Source: Bacteroidota bacterium (lineage in GTDB: Bacteria > Bacteroidota > Bacteroidia > Palsa-965). From it: a stretch of 64,000 nt of DNA. Position 1 is the stretch's first letter. Each line of letters opens with the position of its first letter. The notes below the pieces were generated by a model. That model did no database searches and was not told where the DNA came from. It saw only the letters and a program-made list of their open reading frames with translations. Made by a program: the position numbers and the translations under genes. Location of the stretch: the NCBI GenBank assembly GCA_016194975.1, contig JACQAM010000001.1, positions 1 through 64,000 of the forward strand. Reading direction: 5' to 3'. Below are positions 28,635 through 37,514 of this stretch, one piece after another.

Positions 28635-29942
28635 ATGTCTTCATTTGAAATTACAGGCGGAAAAAAATTAAAAGGCGAGCTTATTCCACAAGGCGCCAAG
28701 AACGAAGCGTTACAGATACTCTCTGCTGTTCTGCTCACTCCCGAAAAAATTACGGTCAGCAATATTCCCGACATCGTTGATGTGAATAAACTCATCGATC
28801 TTCTCCGCGATCTCGGCGTGAAGATTGAAAAGACAGGCCGCGAAGAATATTCTTTCCGTGCCGATAATGTGAATATCGATTATATAAACTCCGAAAAATT
28901 CAGAAATAAAGGCGGCGCGCTGCGCGGTTCGATTATGATTGTAGGCCCGCTCCTCGCGCGATTCGGAAAAGGTTTTATTCCCAAACCTGGTGGCGACAAG
29001 ATTGGCCGTCGTCGTCTCGACACACATTTTATCGGTTTCGAAAATCTCGGCGCTAAATTCACTTACGATACGCAGAATGAATTTTACACCGTAGAAGCAA
29101 AACGTCTCAAAGGCGCACACATGCTGCTGGAAGAAGCATCCGTTACAGGCACTGCAAATATCCTGATGGCCGCTGTCCTTGCCGAAGGAAAAACCACGAT
29201 CTATAACGCAGCCTGCGAACCTTACGTGCAGCAACTCTGTAAAATGTTGAACAGGATGGGCGCAAAAATTTCCGGCATCGGTTCTAATCTTCTCACTGTG
29301 GAAGGCGTAGAAAAACTCGGAGGAACAACGCACCGCTTGCTACCCGACATGATCGAAGTGGGAAGTTTCATCGGCCTCGCTGCTATGACGCAATCGGAGA
29401 TCACGATAAAAAATGTTGCGCATGATGAACTCGGAATGATTCCCGGAGTTTTTCAACGGCTCGGAATTAAAATGGAAAAGCGCGGAGACGATCTTTTTAT
29501 TCCGGCACAGGAATCGTACGAGATCGAAACTTTTATCGATGGATCCATTCTTACTATTGCCGATGCACCGTGGCCGGGATTCACGCCTGATCTTCTCAGC
29601 GTCGTTCTTGTTGTTGCAACGCAAGCGAAAGGAAGTGTGCTCATTCACCAGAAAATGTTCGAGAGCCGTTTGTTCTTCGTCGATAAACTCATTGACATGG
29701 GCGCACAGATCATTCTTTGTGATCCACATCGCGCAACTGTGATCGGCCTCGGAAGAAATCATAAACTCCGCGGCGTGACCATGACCTCGCCCGATATACG
29801 CGCAGGCGTGTCGTTGCTGATTGCAGCACTTTCTGCCAACGGAAAAAGCATTATTCACAACATCGAACAGATCGATCGCGGTTACCAGGACATTGACGGG
29901 CGACTGAAAAAACTTGGTGCAGAAATTGTGAGAAAGAACTGA
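28635..29942 (+). CDS. murA: UDP-N-acetylglucosamine 1-carboxyvinyltransferase
   Basis: The 435-residue enzyme transfers enolpyruvate from PEP to UDP-GlcNAc, the first committed step of peptidoglycan synthesis. Seen are GAKNEALQIL with the catalytic Lys22-Asn23 and PGGDKIGRRRLDTHF. Also seen are TGTANILMAAVLAEGKT, LLPDMIEVGSFIGLAAMT and TSPDIRAGVSLLIAALSANG. The residue equivalent to E. coli Cys115, the target of fosfomycin, is Asp121 here (PGGD). Cys-to-Asp MurA enzymes are active and fosfomycin-resistant in other bacteria. The DUF4290 gene precedes it across an inverted-repeat cluster. Confidence 0.97.
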   Translation: MSSFEITGGKKLKGELIPQGAKNEALQILSAVLLTPEKITVSNIPDIVDVNKLIDLLRDLGVKIEKTGREEYSFRADNVNIDYINSEKFRNKGGALRGSIMIVGPLLARFGKGFIPKPGGDKIGRRRLDTHFIGFENLGAKFTYDTQNEFYTVEAKRLKGAHMLLEEASVTGTANILMAAVLAEGKTTIYNAACEPYVQQLCKMLNRMGAKISGIGSNLLTVEGVEKLGGTTHRLLPDMIEVGSFIGLAAMTQSEITIKNVAHDELGMIPGVFQRLGIKMEKRGDDLFIPAQESYEIETFIDGSILTIADAPWPGFTPDLLSVVLVVATQAKGSVLIHQKMFESRLFFVDKLIDMGAQIILCDPHRATVIGLGRNHKLRGVTMTSPDIRAGVSLLIAALSANGKSIIHNIEQIDRGYQDIDGRLKKLGAEIVRKN

Positions 29943-29993
29943 GCAAACATTTTTTTTAAAACTGAACTGAAAAGATCGTCAATACATTTTATC

Positions 29994-30620
29994 ATGAAAA
30001 AATATTTCTTTATTCCTTTCCTGGTTTTTATCACCCCGCTTTTTTCACAGACCGGGAATATGATCGGGCTCAACGTCGGGAATATTGCACCGGAGATCGC
30101 TGAAAGAGATACGAGCGGAGTCGATACACTCCGGCTTTCTTCTCTCCGAGGGAAAATGGTGCTTATCGATTTCTGGGCATCCTGGTGCGGGCCCTGCCGG
30201 CACGAAAATCCCAATGTGAGAAAAACTTATCTCGCTTATAAAGATTCTACGTTCGTCAATGGAACTTCACTCGAGATCTTCAGCGTATCGCTCGATCGCG
30301 ACCGTGCTTCGTGGATCGCTGCCATCAAACACGATAGTTTGTTCTGGCGTTATCATGTGAGCGATCTCGGATACTGGGGAAGCAAAGAAGCGCAGCTTTA
30401 CCAGGTGAATTCAATTCCCACCAATGTTCTCATTGACGGAAACGGCGTCATCGTTGCTAAAAACCTTCATGGCGATGAATTGCCGAAAGCTTTAAGCACG
30501 CAAACCATTCACCAGAAAAAAGGAAAAGCACATCACAAAAAACCAAAAAAGAAAAAAGAACCCAATTCAGGATGGATCGATCAGCCGGGAATGCTGGAAG
30601 AGAATGATCTTTTCCACTGA
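29994..30620 (+). CDS. TlpA-like periplasmic thioredoxin-fold protein
   Basis: The 208-residue protein has a signal peptide (MKKYFFIPFLVFITPLFSQ) and a TlpA/ResA-type redoxin domain. Motifs are IAPEIAERDTSG, FWASWCGPCRHENPNV with the redox pair Cys65/Cys68, and YQVNSIPTNVLID with the cis-Pro. It ends in an unusual Lys/His-rich tail (KGKAHHKKPKKKKEP) after residue ~170, predicted disordered. It probably acts as a membrane- or periplasm-located thiol reductase or oxidoreductase; the electron donor is not in the window. A strong terminator follows at 30639. Confidence 0.9.
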   Translation: MKKYFFIPFLVFITPLFSQTGNMIGLNVGNIAPEIAERDTSGVDTLRLSSLRGKMVLIDFWASWCGPCRHENPNVRKTYLAYKDSTFVNGTSLEIFSVSLDRDRASWIAAIKHDSLFWRYHVSDLGYWGSKEAQLYQVNSIPTNVLIDGNGVIVAKNLHGDELPKALSTQTIHQKKGKAHHKKPKKKKEPNSGWIDQPGMLEENDLFH

Positions 30621-30638
30621 GAAATATTTTTTTCAGGC

Positions 30639-30673
30639 AAACCCGTTTCCTACTGACAGGAACGGGTTTTTTT
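30639..30673 (+). terminator. Rho-independent terminator after the TlpA-like gene
   Basis: AAACCCGTTTCC pairs with GGAACGGGTTT across a short loop (TACTGACA), followed by TTTT. The stem is 11-12 bp. It lies 18 bp after the stop codon. Confidence 0.85.
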
Positions 30674-30720
30674 GTCGCTTTTCCCCAATAAAATTCTCGC
30701 TTTCTGTCAGTATGACGCAT

Positions 30721-30728
30721 TATCTTTG
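30721..30728 (+). promoter_or_regulatory. Bacteroidota -7 box TATCTTTG before grpE
   Basis: A perfect TAnnTTTG match, 29 nt before ATG 30758, directly after the terminator of the previous gene. No CIRCE-type heat-shock operator is visible between it and grpE. Confidence 0.55.
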
Positions 30729-30757
30729 CGCGGTCTGAAATTTGAACAACTGCATTA

Positions 30758-31345
30758 ATGAAAGATTTTTTTAAACGGAAGAAAATGAGTGATGAAAAAA
30801 ATGAAACGCCGGTAGAAAAACAGGAAGTTTCGCCGGAGCATACTAAGGCGGAAGTTCAGAAGGATCTTCCGGGCATTCCCACAGATGAAAAAGAAAAACG
30901 CATTGCCGAACTGGAAGAACAACTTGCAGCGATCAATGATAAATACATCCGTCTCTATTCCGAATTTGATAATTTCCGGAAACGCACAGCGAAAGAGCGC
31001 ATAGAAATTCTGTCAATGGCCGGCGCCGATGTGATTAAAAACCTGCTTCCGGTAGTGGATGATCTCGATCGCGCTATTGCCAACAATGAAAAAACGGCTG
31101 ATGCAAAAGCGATGAATGAAGGAATTGTCCTCATTGCACAGAAATTCAAAAGTATGCTGGGAAAGAACGGACTCGAACCGATGGACTCAAAAGGAAAAAT
31201 TTTTGATTCCGAAATTCACGAGGCAGTGACGAATATTCCCGCACCTACTGAAGATCTGAAAGGAAAAGTGGTGGAAGAAATTGAAAAAGGTTATTTGCTC
31301 AATGGAAAAGTGATACGCTTTGCAAAAGTTATTGTCGGTTCCTGA
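30758..31345 (+). CDS. grpE: Nucleotide exchange factor GrpE
   Basis: The 195-residue product has an acidic, disordered N-terminus (residues 1-45) and a long coiled coil (EKRIAELEEQLAAINDKY). The GrpE core follows: SEFDNFRKRTAKER, LLPVVDDLDRAI, and the C-terminal beta domain (SEIHEAVTNIPAP, GYLLNGKVIRFAKVIVG). GrpE releases ADP from DnaK in the cytoplasmic chaperone cycle. It is followed by dnaJ at a gap of 100 bp; dnaK is not in this window. An in-frame Met at codon 10 is an alternative start. Confidence 0.97.
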   Translation: MKDFFKRKKMSDEKNETPVEKQEVSPEHTKAEVQKDLPGIPTDEKEKRIAELEEQLAAINDKYIRLYSEFDNFRKRTAKERIEILSMAGADVIKNLLPVVDDLDRAIANNEKTADAKAMNEGIVLIAQKFKSMLGKNGLEPMDSKGKIFDSEIHEAVTNIPAPTEDLKGKVVEEIEKGYLLNGKVIRFAKVIVGS

Positions 31346-31445
31346 ATGTTCAAGGTTTAATGTTCAAGATTTTAAATTCAATAATTGGGAATCAATTTAA
31401 ATAAAATAATATGGTTTCATTTCAATCATCCGGAGAAATTGAATA

Positions 31446-32594
31446 ATGAGTAAAAGAGATTACTACGAAATTCTGGGAGTTGGCAAATCAGCTTCTGCCG
31501 AGGAGATAAAAAAAGCTTATCGCCAGATGGCTATTAAATTTCATCCCGATAAAAATCCCGGTGATAAAGCGGCGGAAGAAAAATTCAAGGAAGCAGCGGA
31601 AGCGTATGAAGTGCTGAGCAACGCCGAGAAAAAAGCAAAATACGATCAGTTCGGTCACGCAGGCGTAGGCAGCAGCGCTGCAGGCGGGCACGCTGGCGGA
31701 TTTTCAATGGACGATATTTTTTCTCAGTTCGGTGATATTTTCGGCGGCGCATTCGGTGGCGGTGGTGGATTTGGCGGAGGAACAAGAGGCGGCCGGCGTG
31801 TAAGCCGCGGACAAAATCTCCGTGTGAAAGTGAAAGTTACTCTCGAAGAAGTAGCGAATGGCGTAGAAAAAAAATTAAAAGTTCCGAAATATGTAAGCTG
31901 CGATAAATGTCATGGCACCGGCGCTGCAAATGGTTCTTCCACGAATACTTGTCCTACTTGTAAGGGAAATGGCCATGTGGTACAATACATGAACACGATG
32001 CTCGGCCGAATGCAAACAACTACTATTTGTCCCACTTGTCACGGAGAAGGACAAACGATCACCGACAAATGCAAATCATGTCACGGAGATGGAGTGGTGC
32101 GCGGCGAAGAACAGATCTCGGTGAAAATTCCTCCTGGTGTGCACGATGGAATTCAATTGAGTGTAAGCGGAAAAGGAAATGCAGGTCCGCGCGGTGGAGT
32201 TCCCGGAGATTTAATTGTGCTCATTGAAGAAATTCCGCACGAACATTTTACACGCGATGGAAATAATATTTTTTACGAACATCACATCAGCATTCCCGAT
32301 GCAGCACTCGGCACGAGCATTGAAATTCCTACGCTCGACGGAAAAGCGCGCGTGAAAGTAGATGCAGGAACACAAAGCGGAAAAATTCTGCGGCTGAAAG
32401 GAAAAGGGTTGCCCGATCTGAATGGTTATTCGCGCGGTGACCTGCTCGTGAGTGTGCAGGTGTGGACGCCTACGCACCTGAATTCCGAAGAGAAAAAACT
32501 GATGGAGAAACTCAAAGATTCTTCGAGCTTCAAACCGAATCCCGGAAAGAAAGAAAAAAATTTCTTCGACAGGATGCGGGAATATTTTGAATGA
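31446..32594 (+). CDS. dnaJ: Chaperone protein DnaJ
   Basis: The 382-residue type I J-protein has the J domain with HPD (KFHPDKNPG), a Gly/Phe-rich linker ([18 protein letters not shown]), and four zinc-finger repeats ([36 protein letters not shown]). The C-terminal client-binding domains follow ([20 protein letters not shown]). It stimulates DnaK ATPase and delivers unfolded clients in the cytoplasm. It lies in a chaperone operon with grpE upstream. The next gene (ABC ATPase at 32860) is 265 bp away, with no evident terminator between. Confidence 0.98.
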   Translation: MSKRDYYEILGVGKSASAEEIKKAYRQMAIKFHPDKNPGDKAAEEKFKEAAEAYEVLSNAEKKAKYDQFGHAGVGSSAAGGHAGGFSMDDIFSQFGDIFGGAFGGGGGFGGGTRGGRRVSRGQNLRVKVKVTLEEVANGVEKKLKVPKYVSCDKCHGTGAANGSSTNTCPTCKGNGHVVQYMNTMLGRMQTTTICPTCHGEGQTITDKCKSCHGDGVVRGEEQISVKIPPGVHDGIQLSVSGKGNAGPRGGVPGDLIVLIEEIPHEHFTRDGNNIFYEHHISIPDAALGTSIEIPTLDGKARVKVDAGTQSGKILRLKGKGLPDLNGYSRGDLLVSVQVWTPTHLNSEEKKLMEKLKDSSSFKPNPGKKEKNFFDRMREYFE

Positions 32595-32859
32595 GTGGGG
32601 AGAATGGAGGGAGGAAATCAAAGATCATTTTAATAAAGAATAATTTAAGGCGCGTTTACTTAGAGGCTGTCTAAATTTCATCCTTCTGTTTTGAACTGCC
32701 GGGCCTGCTTATTGCCCCGTCTGCTACTGATTGCAATCGCATTCGTCGGGCAAGATTTTCCATTCTCCATTCTTAATTTTTCCCAACTCTCCGCCTTTAT
32801 TAAAATTTCGGCGGACAGGCACACTCCCAACTCCCAACTAACAGTTATCTTCGTTACCA
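32595..32859. other. 265-bp gap without a gene
   Basis: I see no convincing coding frame here. The end of the gap has short repeated words (ACTCCCAACTCCCAACT, CCATTCTCCATTCTT) like other gaps in this window, and a -7-like box (TATCTTCG, 32846-32853) 6 nt before the ABC ATPase ATG. Confidence 0.5.
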
Positions 32860-33831
32860 ATGGGAAATTTGCTGGTCACGAAAAATATTGTGAAGCGTTA
32901 TGCCAACCATCTTGCGCTCGACGATGTTAGCATTTCAGTTCCCGATGGAACAATTTTCGGATTGCTCGGGCCGAATGGCGCAGGAAAGACAACGCTCATT
33001 CGCATCATTAACCAGATCACCGGCCCCGACAGCGGACAAATTCTTTTCGATGATCGTTTGCTCGAACCACGGCATGTGCAGCAGATCGGTTATCTCCCGG
33101 AAGAGCGCGGACTCTATCGCAAAATGGAAGTGGGCGAACAGGCCATTTATCTTGCGCGGCTGAAAGGACTTTCAAAACAGGAAGCGAAAAAAAGAATTGA
33201 AGAATGGTTCGAACGTTTTGAAATGAAGGGTTGGTGGAAAAAAAAGGTGGAGGAACTTTCGAAAGGAATGCAGCAAAAAGTGCAGTTCATTGTTACCGTG
33301 CTGCACGAACCGCGTTTACTTATTCTCGATGAACCGTTCAGCGGATTCGATCCGATCAATGCGGCGCTTATCCGCGATGAAATTCTTCGATTGAAAAAAA
33401 ATGGCGCCACCATCGTCCTTTCCACTCACAACATGGGATCGGTGGAAGAATTGTGCGACAACATTGCGCTTATCAATCGCGCGAAAAAAATTCTCGATGG
33501 CAATGTGAAAGAGATCCGCAAAACTTACGCATCGCGCACTTACGATATTCATTTCAAGGGAAACATGATGGGTTTCACCAATGCGTTGTGGACCGGATCA
33601 GAGCTGGTGGAAAAAGGAGAACACGGCGGAATGAATTTTGCGCGGGTGAAACTCATTGGAAATACAACACCGAACCAGTTGCTGGATTCTGTTCTCCCGG
33701 TGAGCGAGATCCATTCTTTCAATGAAGTATTGCCAACGATGAATGATATTTTCATTTCCAAGGTGCAGGAGAATTCGGGCGCGGAAGAATCGAAAACAAT
33801 TTTCGGGACAAAAAGTAATTTCACGGAATAA
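32860..33831 (+). CDS. ABC transporter ATP-binding protein (NatA-like)
   Basis: The 323-residue ATPase has Walker A (GPNGAGKTT), Q-loop (QIGYLPEERGLYRKM), signature LSKGMQQKVQ, Walker B (LLILDEPFSGFDP) and switch His (STHNMGS). The last ~90 residues form the extra C-terminal domain seen in NatA-type exporters. YLPEERGLY is typical of the NatA group. Its TAA overlaps the ATG of the permease gene by one base (TAATG), so the two form one exporter at the inner membrane. Substrate is unknown; Na+ export is known only for Bacillus NatAB. The signature SKGMQ is a mild variant of SGGQQ and is usual in this group. Confidence 0.95.
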   Translation: MGNLLVTKNIVKRYANHLALDDVSISVPDGTIFGLLGPNGAGKTTLIRIINQITGPDSGQILFDDRLLEPRHVQQIGYLPEERGLYRKMEVGEQAIYLARLKGLSKQEAKKRIEEWFERFEMKGWWKKKVEELSKGMQQKVQFIVTVLHEPRLLILDEPFSGFDPINAALIRDEILRLKKNGATIVLSTHNMGSVEELCDNIALINRAKKILDGNVKEIRKTYASRTYDIHFKGNMMGFTNALWTGSELVEKGEHGGMNFARVKLIGNTTPNQLLDSVLPVSEIHSFNEVLPTMNDIFISKVQENSGAEESKTIFGTKSNFTE

Positions 33832-35210
33832 TGGGAAAGATCGGCATCATCATGCGCAGGGAATATTTCACAATGGTGAAAAACAAAACGTTCATCGTAA
33901 TGTGTTTTCTTGCGCCTGTATTTTTTGCCGGCGTTATTCTTGTTCCTGCTTTTCTTGCCGGGAGAAGTGCGCCGAACAGGAAAGTGGTGGTCGTGGATGG
34001 ATCTTACGAAGGTGCGAATTGCATTCACTTCATGAATTACCCGGTGGTGTTCAGGGATTCGCTCAATATTAAATTCGATATTGATCACGTTGCGAATAAA
34101 ATTTCCGACATAAAAAAATTATACCACGATTCCTCCGACTGTTCCATTCTTTACATCTATCCGCATTTTCTCGGCGCGTGCGATTCGCTCGACCAGGGCG
34201 ATTACGACCTGAAAACAGATCTCTATTCGAATACGGATCCGAATCAAACCGTGATTAATTATCTGAAAGCGCAACTCAATGGCGTTTACCGCGAGATGAT
34301 CTTCCTGCACGATTCTGTTCCGGAAGATGTGATCCAGAATACAAAACGTGAAGTGGTGGTGAATAATGTGGTACGCGGGAAAGTGACGAATTCCGAAGTG
34401 AAAGGCGCAGCTGGTTTGATCTTCGGGCTCATCATTTACATTTACATTTTACTTTTCGGCGTGGTGGTGATGAAAAGTGTGGTGGAAGAAAAAAATACAC
34501 GCATCGTGGAAGTGATCGTTTCTTCCGTGAGGCCGTTCCAACTGATGATGGGAAAAATTCTTGCCGTGATGCTCGTGGGACTGACTCAATTCGCAGCGTG
34601 GGTCATCATTTCATTTTTCATTATTACTCCTGTCATCAACAAAATTCACGACAAGCAACTCGACTTCACCAAAGCGCAACCGCACAACATGACCACTGCG
34701 GTGGTTGTACCAGAACACAACAGCATGCTGAACTTCGATGTGAATGAAGAAACCGAAACCACAGTGAACACGATCATGTCCATTCCCTGGGGAAATTTAC
34801 TTCCCTCCTTCGTATTCTATTTTATTTTCGGTTACCTCATGTACGCTTCCATTTTCGCAGCGATCGGATCGGCGGTGGATACGGATGCCAATACGAGCCA
34901 GTTCACTGCGCCGGTCACGATCCCACTGGTCATCTCCGTCGCATCATTTGTTTCCATCGTGAATGATCCTGATGGCCCTATAGCAAAATGGCTTTCGATG
35001 ATCCCGTTCACTTCGCCCGTGGTCATGCTCATGCGCATACCTTACGGGGGCGTGAAAACGTACGAGATCTATCTGTCAATGGCAATTCTCGTTGCTTCTT
35101 TCTTTTGCATGACCTGGATAGCAGGAAGAATTTACCGTGTGGGAATTCTCATGTACGGAAAAAAAGTTTCGTGGAAGGAATTAGGGAAATGGATTTTCTA
35201 TAAAGCATAA
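33831..35210 (+). CDS. ABC transporter permease (NatB-like, ABC-2 family)
   Basis: The 459-residue membrane protein starts with IIMRREYFTMVKNKTFIVMCFLAP, a first membrane helix, followed by a large extracytoplasmic domain (~residues 45-190). Six further hydrophobic segments are visible in the C-terminal half (AAGLIFGLIIYIYILLFGVVVM, IRPFQLMMGKILAVMLVGLT-like). The conserved EEKNTRIVEVIVSSVRPFQLM motif identifies the ABC-2/NatB permease family. It overlaps the NatA-like ATPase gene by one base. Together they form an exporter of unknown substrate. Confidence 0.93.
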   Translation: MGKIGIIMRREYFTMVKNKTFIVMCFLAPVFFAGVILVPAFLAGRSAPNRKVVVVDGSYEGANCIHFMNYPVVFRDSLNIKFDIDHVANKISDIKKLYHDSSDCSILYIYPHFLGACDSLDQGDYDLKTDLYSNTDPNQTVINYLKAQLNGVYREMIFLHDSVPEDVIQNTKREVVVNNVVRGKVTNSEVKGAAGLIFGLIIYIYILLFGVVVMKSVVEEKNTRIVEVIVSSVRPFQLMMGKILAVMLVGLTQFAAWVIISFFIITPVINKIHDKQLDFTKAQPHNMTTAVVVPEHNSMLNFDVNEETETTVNTIMSIPWGNLLPSFVFYFIFGYLMYASIFAAIGSAVDTDANTSQFTAPVTIPLVISVASFVSIVNDPDGPIAKWLSMIPFTSPVVMLMRIPYGGVKTYEIYLSMAILVASFFCMTWIAGRIYRVGILMYGKKVSWKELGKWIFYKA

Positions 35211-35275
35211 AATTCAAAATTTCAGATTCAAGATTCAAAACATCTGATAATTTAAAGAATCGTGAATCCTTGAAT
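35211..35275. repeat. ATTCAAG-type inverted repeat before the ppx/gppA gene
   Basis: ATTCAAGATTCA (about 35227-35238) faces TGAATCCTTGAAT (35263-35275), which ends directly at the start codon. The whole permease-ppx gap is made of such words (AATTCAAAATTTCAGATTC). It is the same arrangement as before murA and accD, with different words. Confidence 0.55.
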
Positions 35276-36220
35276 ATGAGAACAGCTATCATCGATCTCG
35301 GAACAAACACTTTTAATCTTCTTATTGCGGAGATCAAAGCAGATCATTCATTCGAAACATTGTACCATGAAAAACTTGCGGTGAAGCTTGGAGAAGGCGG
35401 AATAAATAAAGATCTGATAGCCGAAGCTGCATTCCTTCGCGGGCTTGAAGCAATGGAAAATTATTTTTCTGTGACAAAGCAATGGAACGTTGATAAAATC
35501 CTGGCATTCGCAACCTCCTCTATCCGCAATGCAACGAACGGAAAAGAATTTGTGGATGCGGTGAAAAGCAGAACAGGAATTGATATTGAAATTATTCCCG
35601 GAGAAAAAGAAGCAGAACTCATTGCAAAAGGTGTTAAGCTCGCCGTGAAATTATCGGATCATCCGTCGCTCATCATCGACATCGGAGGGGGCAGCACTGA
35701 ATTCATTATCATGAACAATGAAAAAATTCTGTGGAAACAGAGTTTCGAGATCGGCGCATCGCGATTGCTGCAGAAATTCAATCCTTCGGACCTCATCACG
35801 GAAGAAGAAAGAAAAAAAATTTTCGATTATCTCATTGACGTGCTTCAACCACTCTGGATCGCGGGAAAAAAATATGGCGTGAATGAACTCATCGGCGCTT
35901 CCGGATCTTTCGAATCGCTTGCATCGATCGTAAATGCAAAACACGGTTTGTTTCCGGATATTGATGAGATCACCGAATGCGAATTTGAAATGGAACAATG
36001 CGCGGTGATACACGAAGAAATTCTCGCATCCACGCGCGCGCAACGTATGCAGATGAAAGGACTCATTGCCATGCGCGTCGATCTCATTGTGATTTCAGCG
36101 ATACTCGTGGAAACGGTGGTCACACAACTTGAAATAAAAAAAATGCGTTACTCTGCTTATGCTTTGAAGGAAGGTGTTTTGTCTGAACTCCTGCAACAAC
36201 AAAAAAATTCAGAACATTGA
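35276..36220 (+). CDS. Ppx/GppA family phosphatase
   Basis: From ATG 35276 (a TTG lies two codons earlier) the product is 314 residues, the single-domain length. Motifs are MRTAIIDLGTNTFNLLIAEI (phosphate-1), AFATSSIRNATNG, IIPGEKEAELIAKGV and IIDIGGGSTEFII (phosphate-2), so the actin-like ASKHA fold is complete. The HD domain of long Ppx is absent. Members hydrolyse inorganic polyphosphate or pppGpp; I cannot tell which here. It stands as a single gene after the ABC exporter, with an inverted-repeat leader. Confidence 0.92.
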   Translation: MRTAIIDLGTNTFNLLIAEIKADHSFETLYHEKLAVKLGEGGINKDLIAEAAFLRGLEAMENYFSVTKQWNVDKILAFATSSIRNATNGKEFVDAVKSRTGIDIEIIPGEKEAELIAKGVKLAVKLSDHPSLIIDIGGGSTEFIIMNNEKILWKQSFEIGASRLLQKFNPSDLITEEERKKIFDYLIDVLQPLWIAGKKYGVNELIGASGSFESLASIVNAKHGLFPDIDEITECEFEMEQCAVIHEEILASTRAQRMQMKGLIAMRVDLIVISAILVETVVTQLEIKKMRYSAYALKEGVLSELLQQQKNSEH

Positions 36221-36260
36221 CAGCACATTTTTTTTGCCAAAAAATTATTTACCATCTCTT

Positions 36261-36303
36261 AACTCAAAACCCAAAACTCAAAACCCATAACCCATAACCC
36301 ATT
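36261..36303. repeat. Tandem AACTCAAAACCC/CATAACC word repeat
   Basis: AACTCAAAACCCA occurs as two imperfect copies, followed by three copies of the 7-mer CATAACC or its start. It lies in the promoter region of the aldolase gene, directly upstream of the -7-like box TATTTTCG (36313-36320). Confidence 0.55.
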
Positions 36304-36312
36304 ACTTTTTAG

Positions 36313-36320
36313 TATTTTCG
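36313..36320 (+). promoter_or_regulatory. Near-consensus -7 box TATTTTCG before the aldolase gene
   Basis: One mismatch to TAnnTTTG, 31 nt before ATG 36352. Confidence 0.4.
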
Positions 36321-36351
36321 CACCCCTGAACAATTTTAATCTCTAACCAAA

Positions 36352-37410
36352 ATGTCGCTTTCAAAGATCAAAGAAATTCTTGGGGCACAGGCTGACGGCC
36401 TCCTCAATCATTCCTGCAAAACGATCAGCAAAGATCAGCTTCATTTGCCGGGACCGGATTTTGTGGACAGGATTTTTGCGCCCAGCGATCGTTCTCCTCA
36501 AGTGCTGCGGAGTTTGAAGGCGATCTATGGAAACGGGCGGCTTGCAAATTCAGGATATGTTTCTATTCTTCCGGTTGATCAGGGAATCGAACATTCGGCA
36601 GGAGCATCTTTTGCACCGAACCCGATGTATTTCGACGGAGAGAATATTGTGAAGCTCGCTATCGAAGGAGGATGCAACGCAGTCGCCACCACTTATGGAA
36701 TTCTCGGATCTGTTTCGAGAAAATATGCTCATAAAATTCCTTTCATCGTAAAAATAAATCACAACGAGTTTCTGAGTTACCCGAATAAATTTGACCAAAT
36801 CATGTTTGGCTCTGTGCAGGAAGCGTGGAATCTGGGAGCAGTTGCAGTGGGAGCGACAATTTATTTCGGATCTGCAGAGTCGGCGCGTCAGATTGTAGAA
36901 GTTGCGCAGGCATTCGAGCGCGCACATGAACTCGGAATGACAACTGTGCTCTGGTGTTACCTGCGTAATCCCGGTTTCAAAAAAGACGGAGTGGATTATC
37001 ATTCTGCTGCTGATCTTACCGGCCAGGCAAATCATCTTGGCGTTACCATCAAAGCAGATATCATCAAACAAAAACTTCCCTCTAATAACGGAGGATATAC
37101 TGCAACCGGCCACGGAAAAACAAATCCGAAAGTTTATTCTGAATTATCATCTGATCACCCGATCGATCTTTGTCGCTACCAGGTTGCAAATTGTTACATG
37201 GGAAGAATGGGATTGATCAATTCGGGAGGAGAATCGAAAGGAGCATCCGATCTTTCTGAAGCAGTTGCGACAGCAGTGATCAACAAACGCGCCGGCGGGC
37301 AAGGACTCATCTCGGGAAGAAAAGCATTTCAGAAACCAATGAAGGATGGCGTGCAGTTACTCAACGCAATTCAGGACGTTTACCTTTCAAAAGAGATCAC
37401 AATCGCGTAA
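36352..37410 (+). CDS. Class I fructose-bisphosphate aldolase (DhnA/archaeal type)
   Basis: The 352-residue protein matches the DhnA-type class I aldolase. [18 protein letters not shown] holds the phosphate and active-site region and [12 protein letters not shown] is conserved. The candidate Schiff-base Lys is in [14 protein letters not shown], though I did not align it. It cleaves fructose 1,6-bisphosphate to DHAP and glyceraldehyde 3-phosphate without a metal. A long N-terminal section of ~60 residues ([19 protein letters not shown]) precedes the barrel, as in other bacterial members. It is followed by accD across an inverted-repeat gap of 104 bp. Confidence 0.94.
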   Translation: MSLSKIKEILGAQADGLLNHSCKTISKDQLHLPGPDFVDRIFAPSDRSPQVLRSLKAIYGNGRLANSGYVSILPVDQGIEHSAGASFAPNPMYFDGENIVKLAIEGGCNAVATTYGILGSVSRKYAHKIPFIVKINHNEFLSYPNKFDQIMFGSVQEAWNLGAVAVGATIYFGSAESARQIVEVAQAFERAHELGMTTVLWCYLRNPGFKKDGVDYHSAADLTGQANHLGVTIKADIIKQKLPSNNGGYTATGHGKTNPKVYSELSSDHPIDLCRYQVANCYMGRMGLINSGGESKGASDLSEAVATAVINKRAGGQGLISGRKAFQKPMKDGVQLLNAIQDVYLSKEITIA

Positions 37411-37411
37411 A

Positions 37412-37510
37412 CAGTTGTCAGTGGCAGTTGTCAGTGGCAGTTGTCAGGTTTGAACTGACGACGCGAAACTGAAACTGACAACTGAAACTGACAACTGAAA
37501 CTGACAACTG
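37412..37510. repeat. CAGTTGTCAG x3 / CTGACAACTG x3 inverted-repeat cluster before accD
   Basis: CAGTTGTCAG starts at 37412, 37425 and 37438 (period 13). Its exact reverse complement CTGACAACTG starts at 37475, 37488 and 37501 (period 13). The cluster fills the aldolase-accD gap and ends 4 bp before the accD ATG. An RNA copy could form a hairpin of up to ~36 bp with mismatches. Confidence 0.85.
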
Positions 37511-37514
37511 AAAA

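Noticed and set aside
30674-30757. CIRCE heat-shock operator before grpE
   Set aside because: No TTAGCACTC-N9-GAGTGCTAA-like dyad is visible.
31346-31445. ATTCAA-word repeat in the grpE-dnaJ gap as another inverted leader
   Set aside because: ATGTTCAAGGTTTAATGTTCAAG is a direct repeat without a facing arm; it does not match the murA/accD/ppx pattern.
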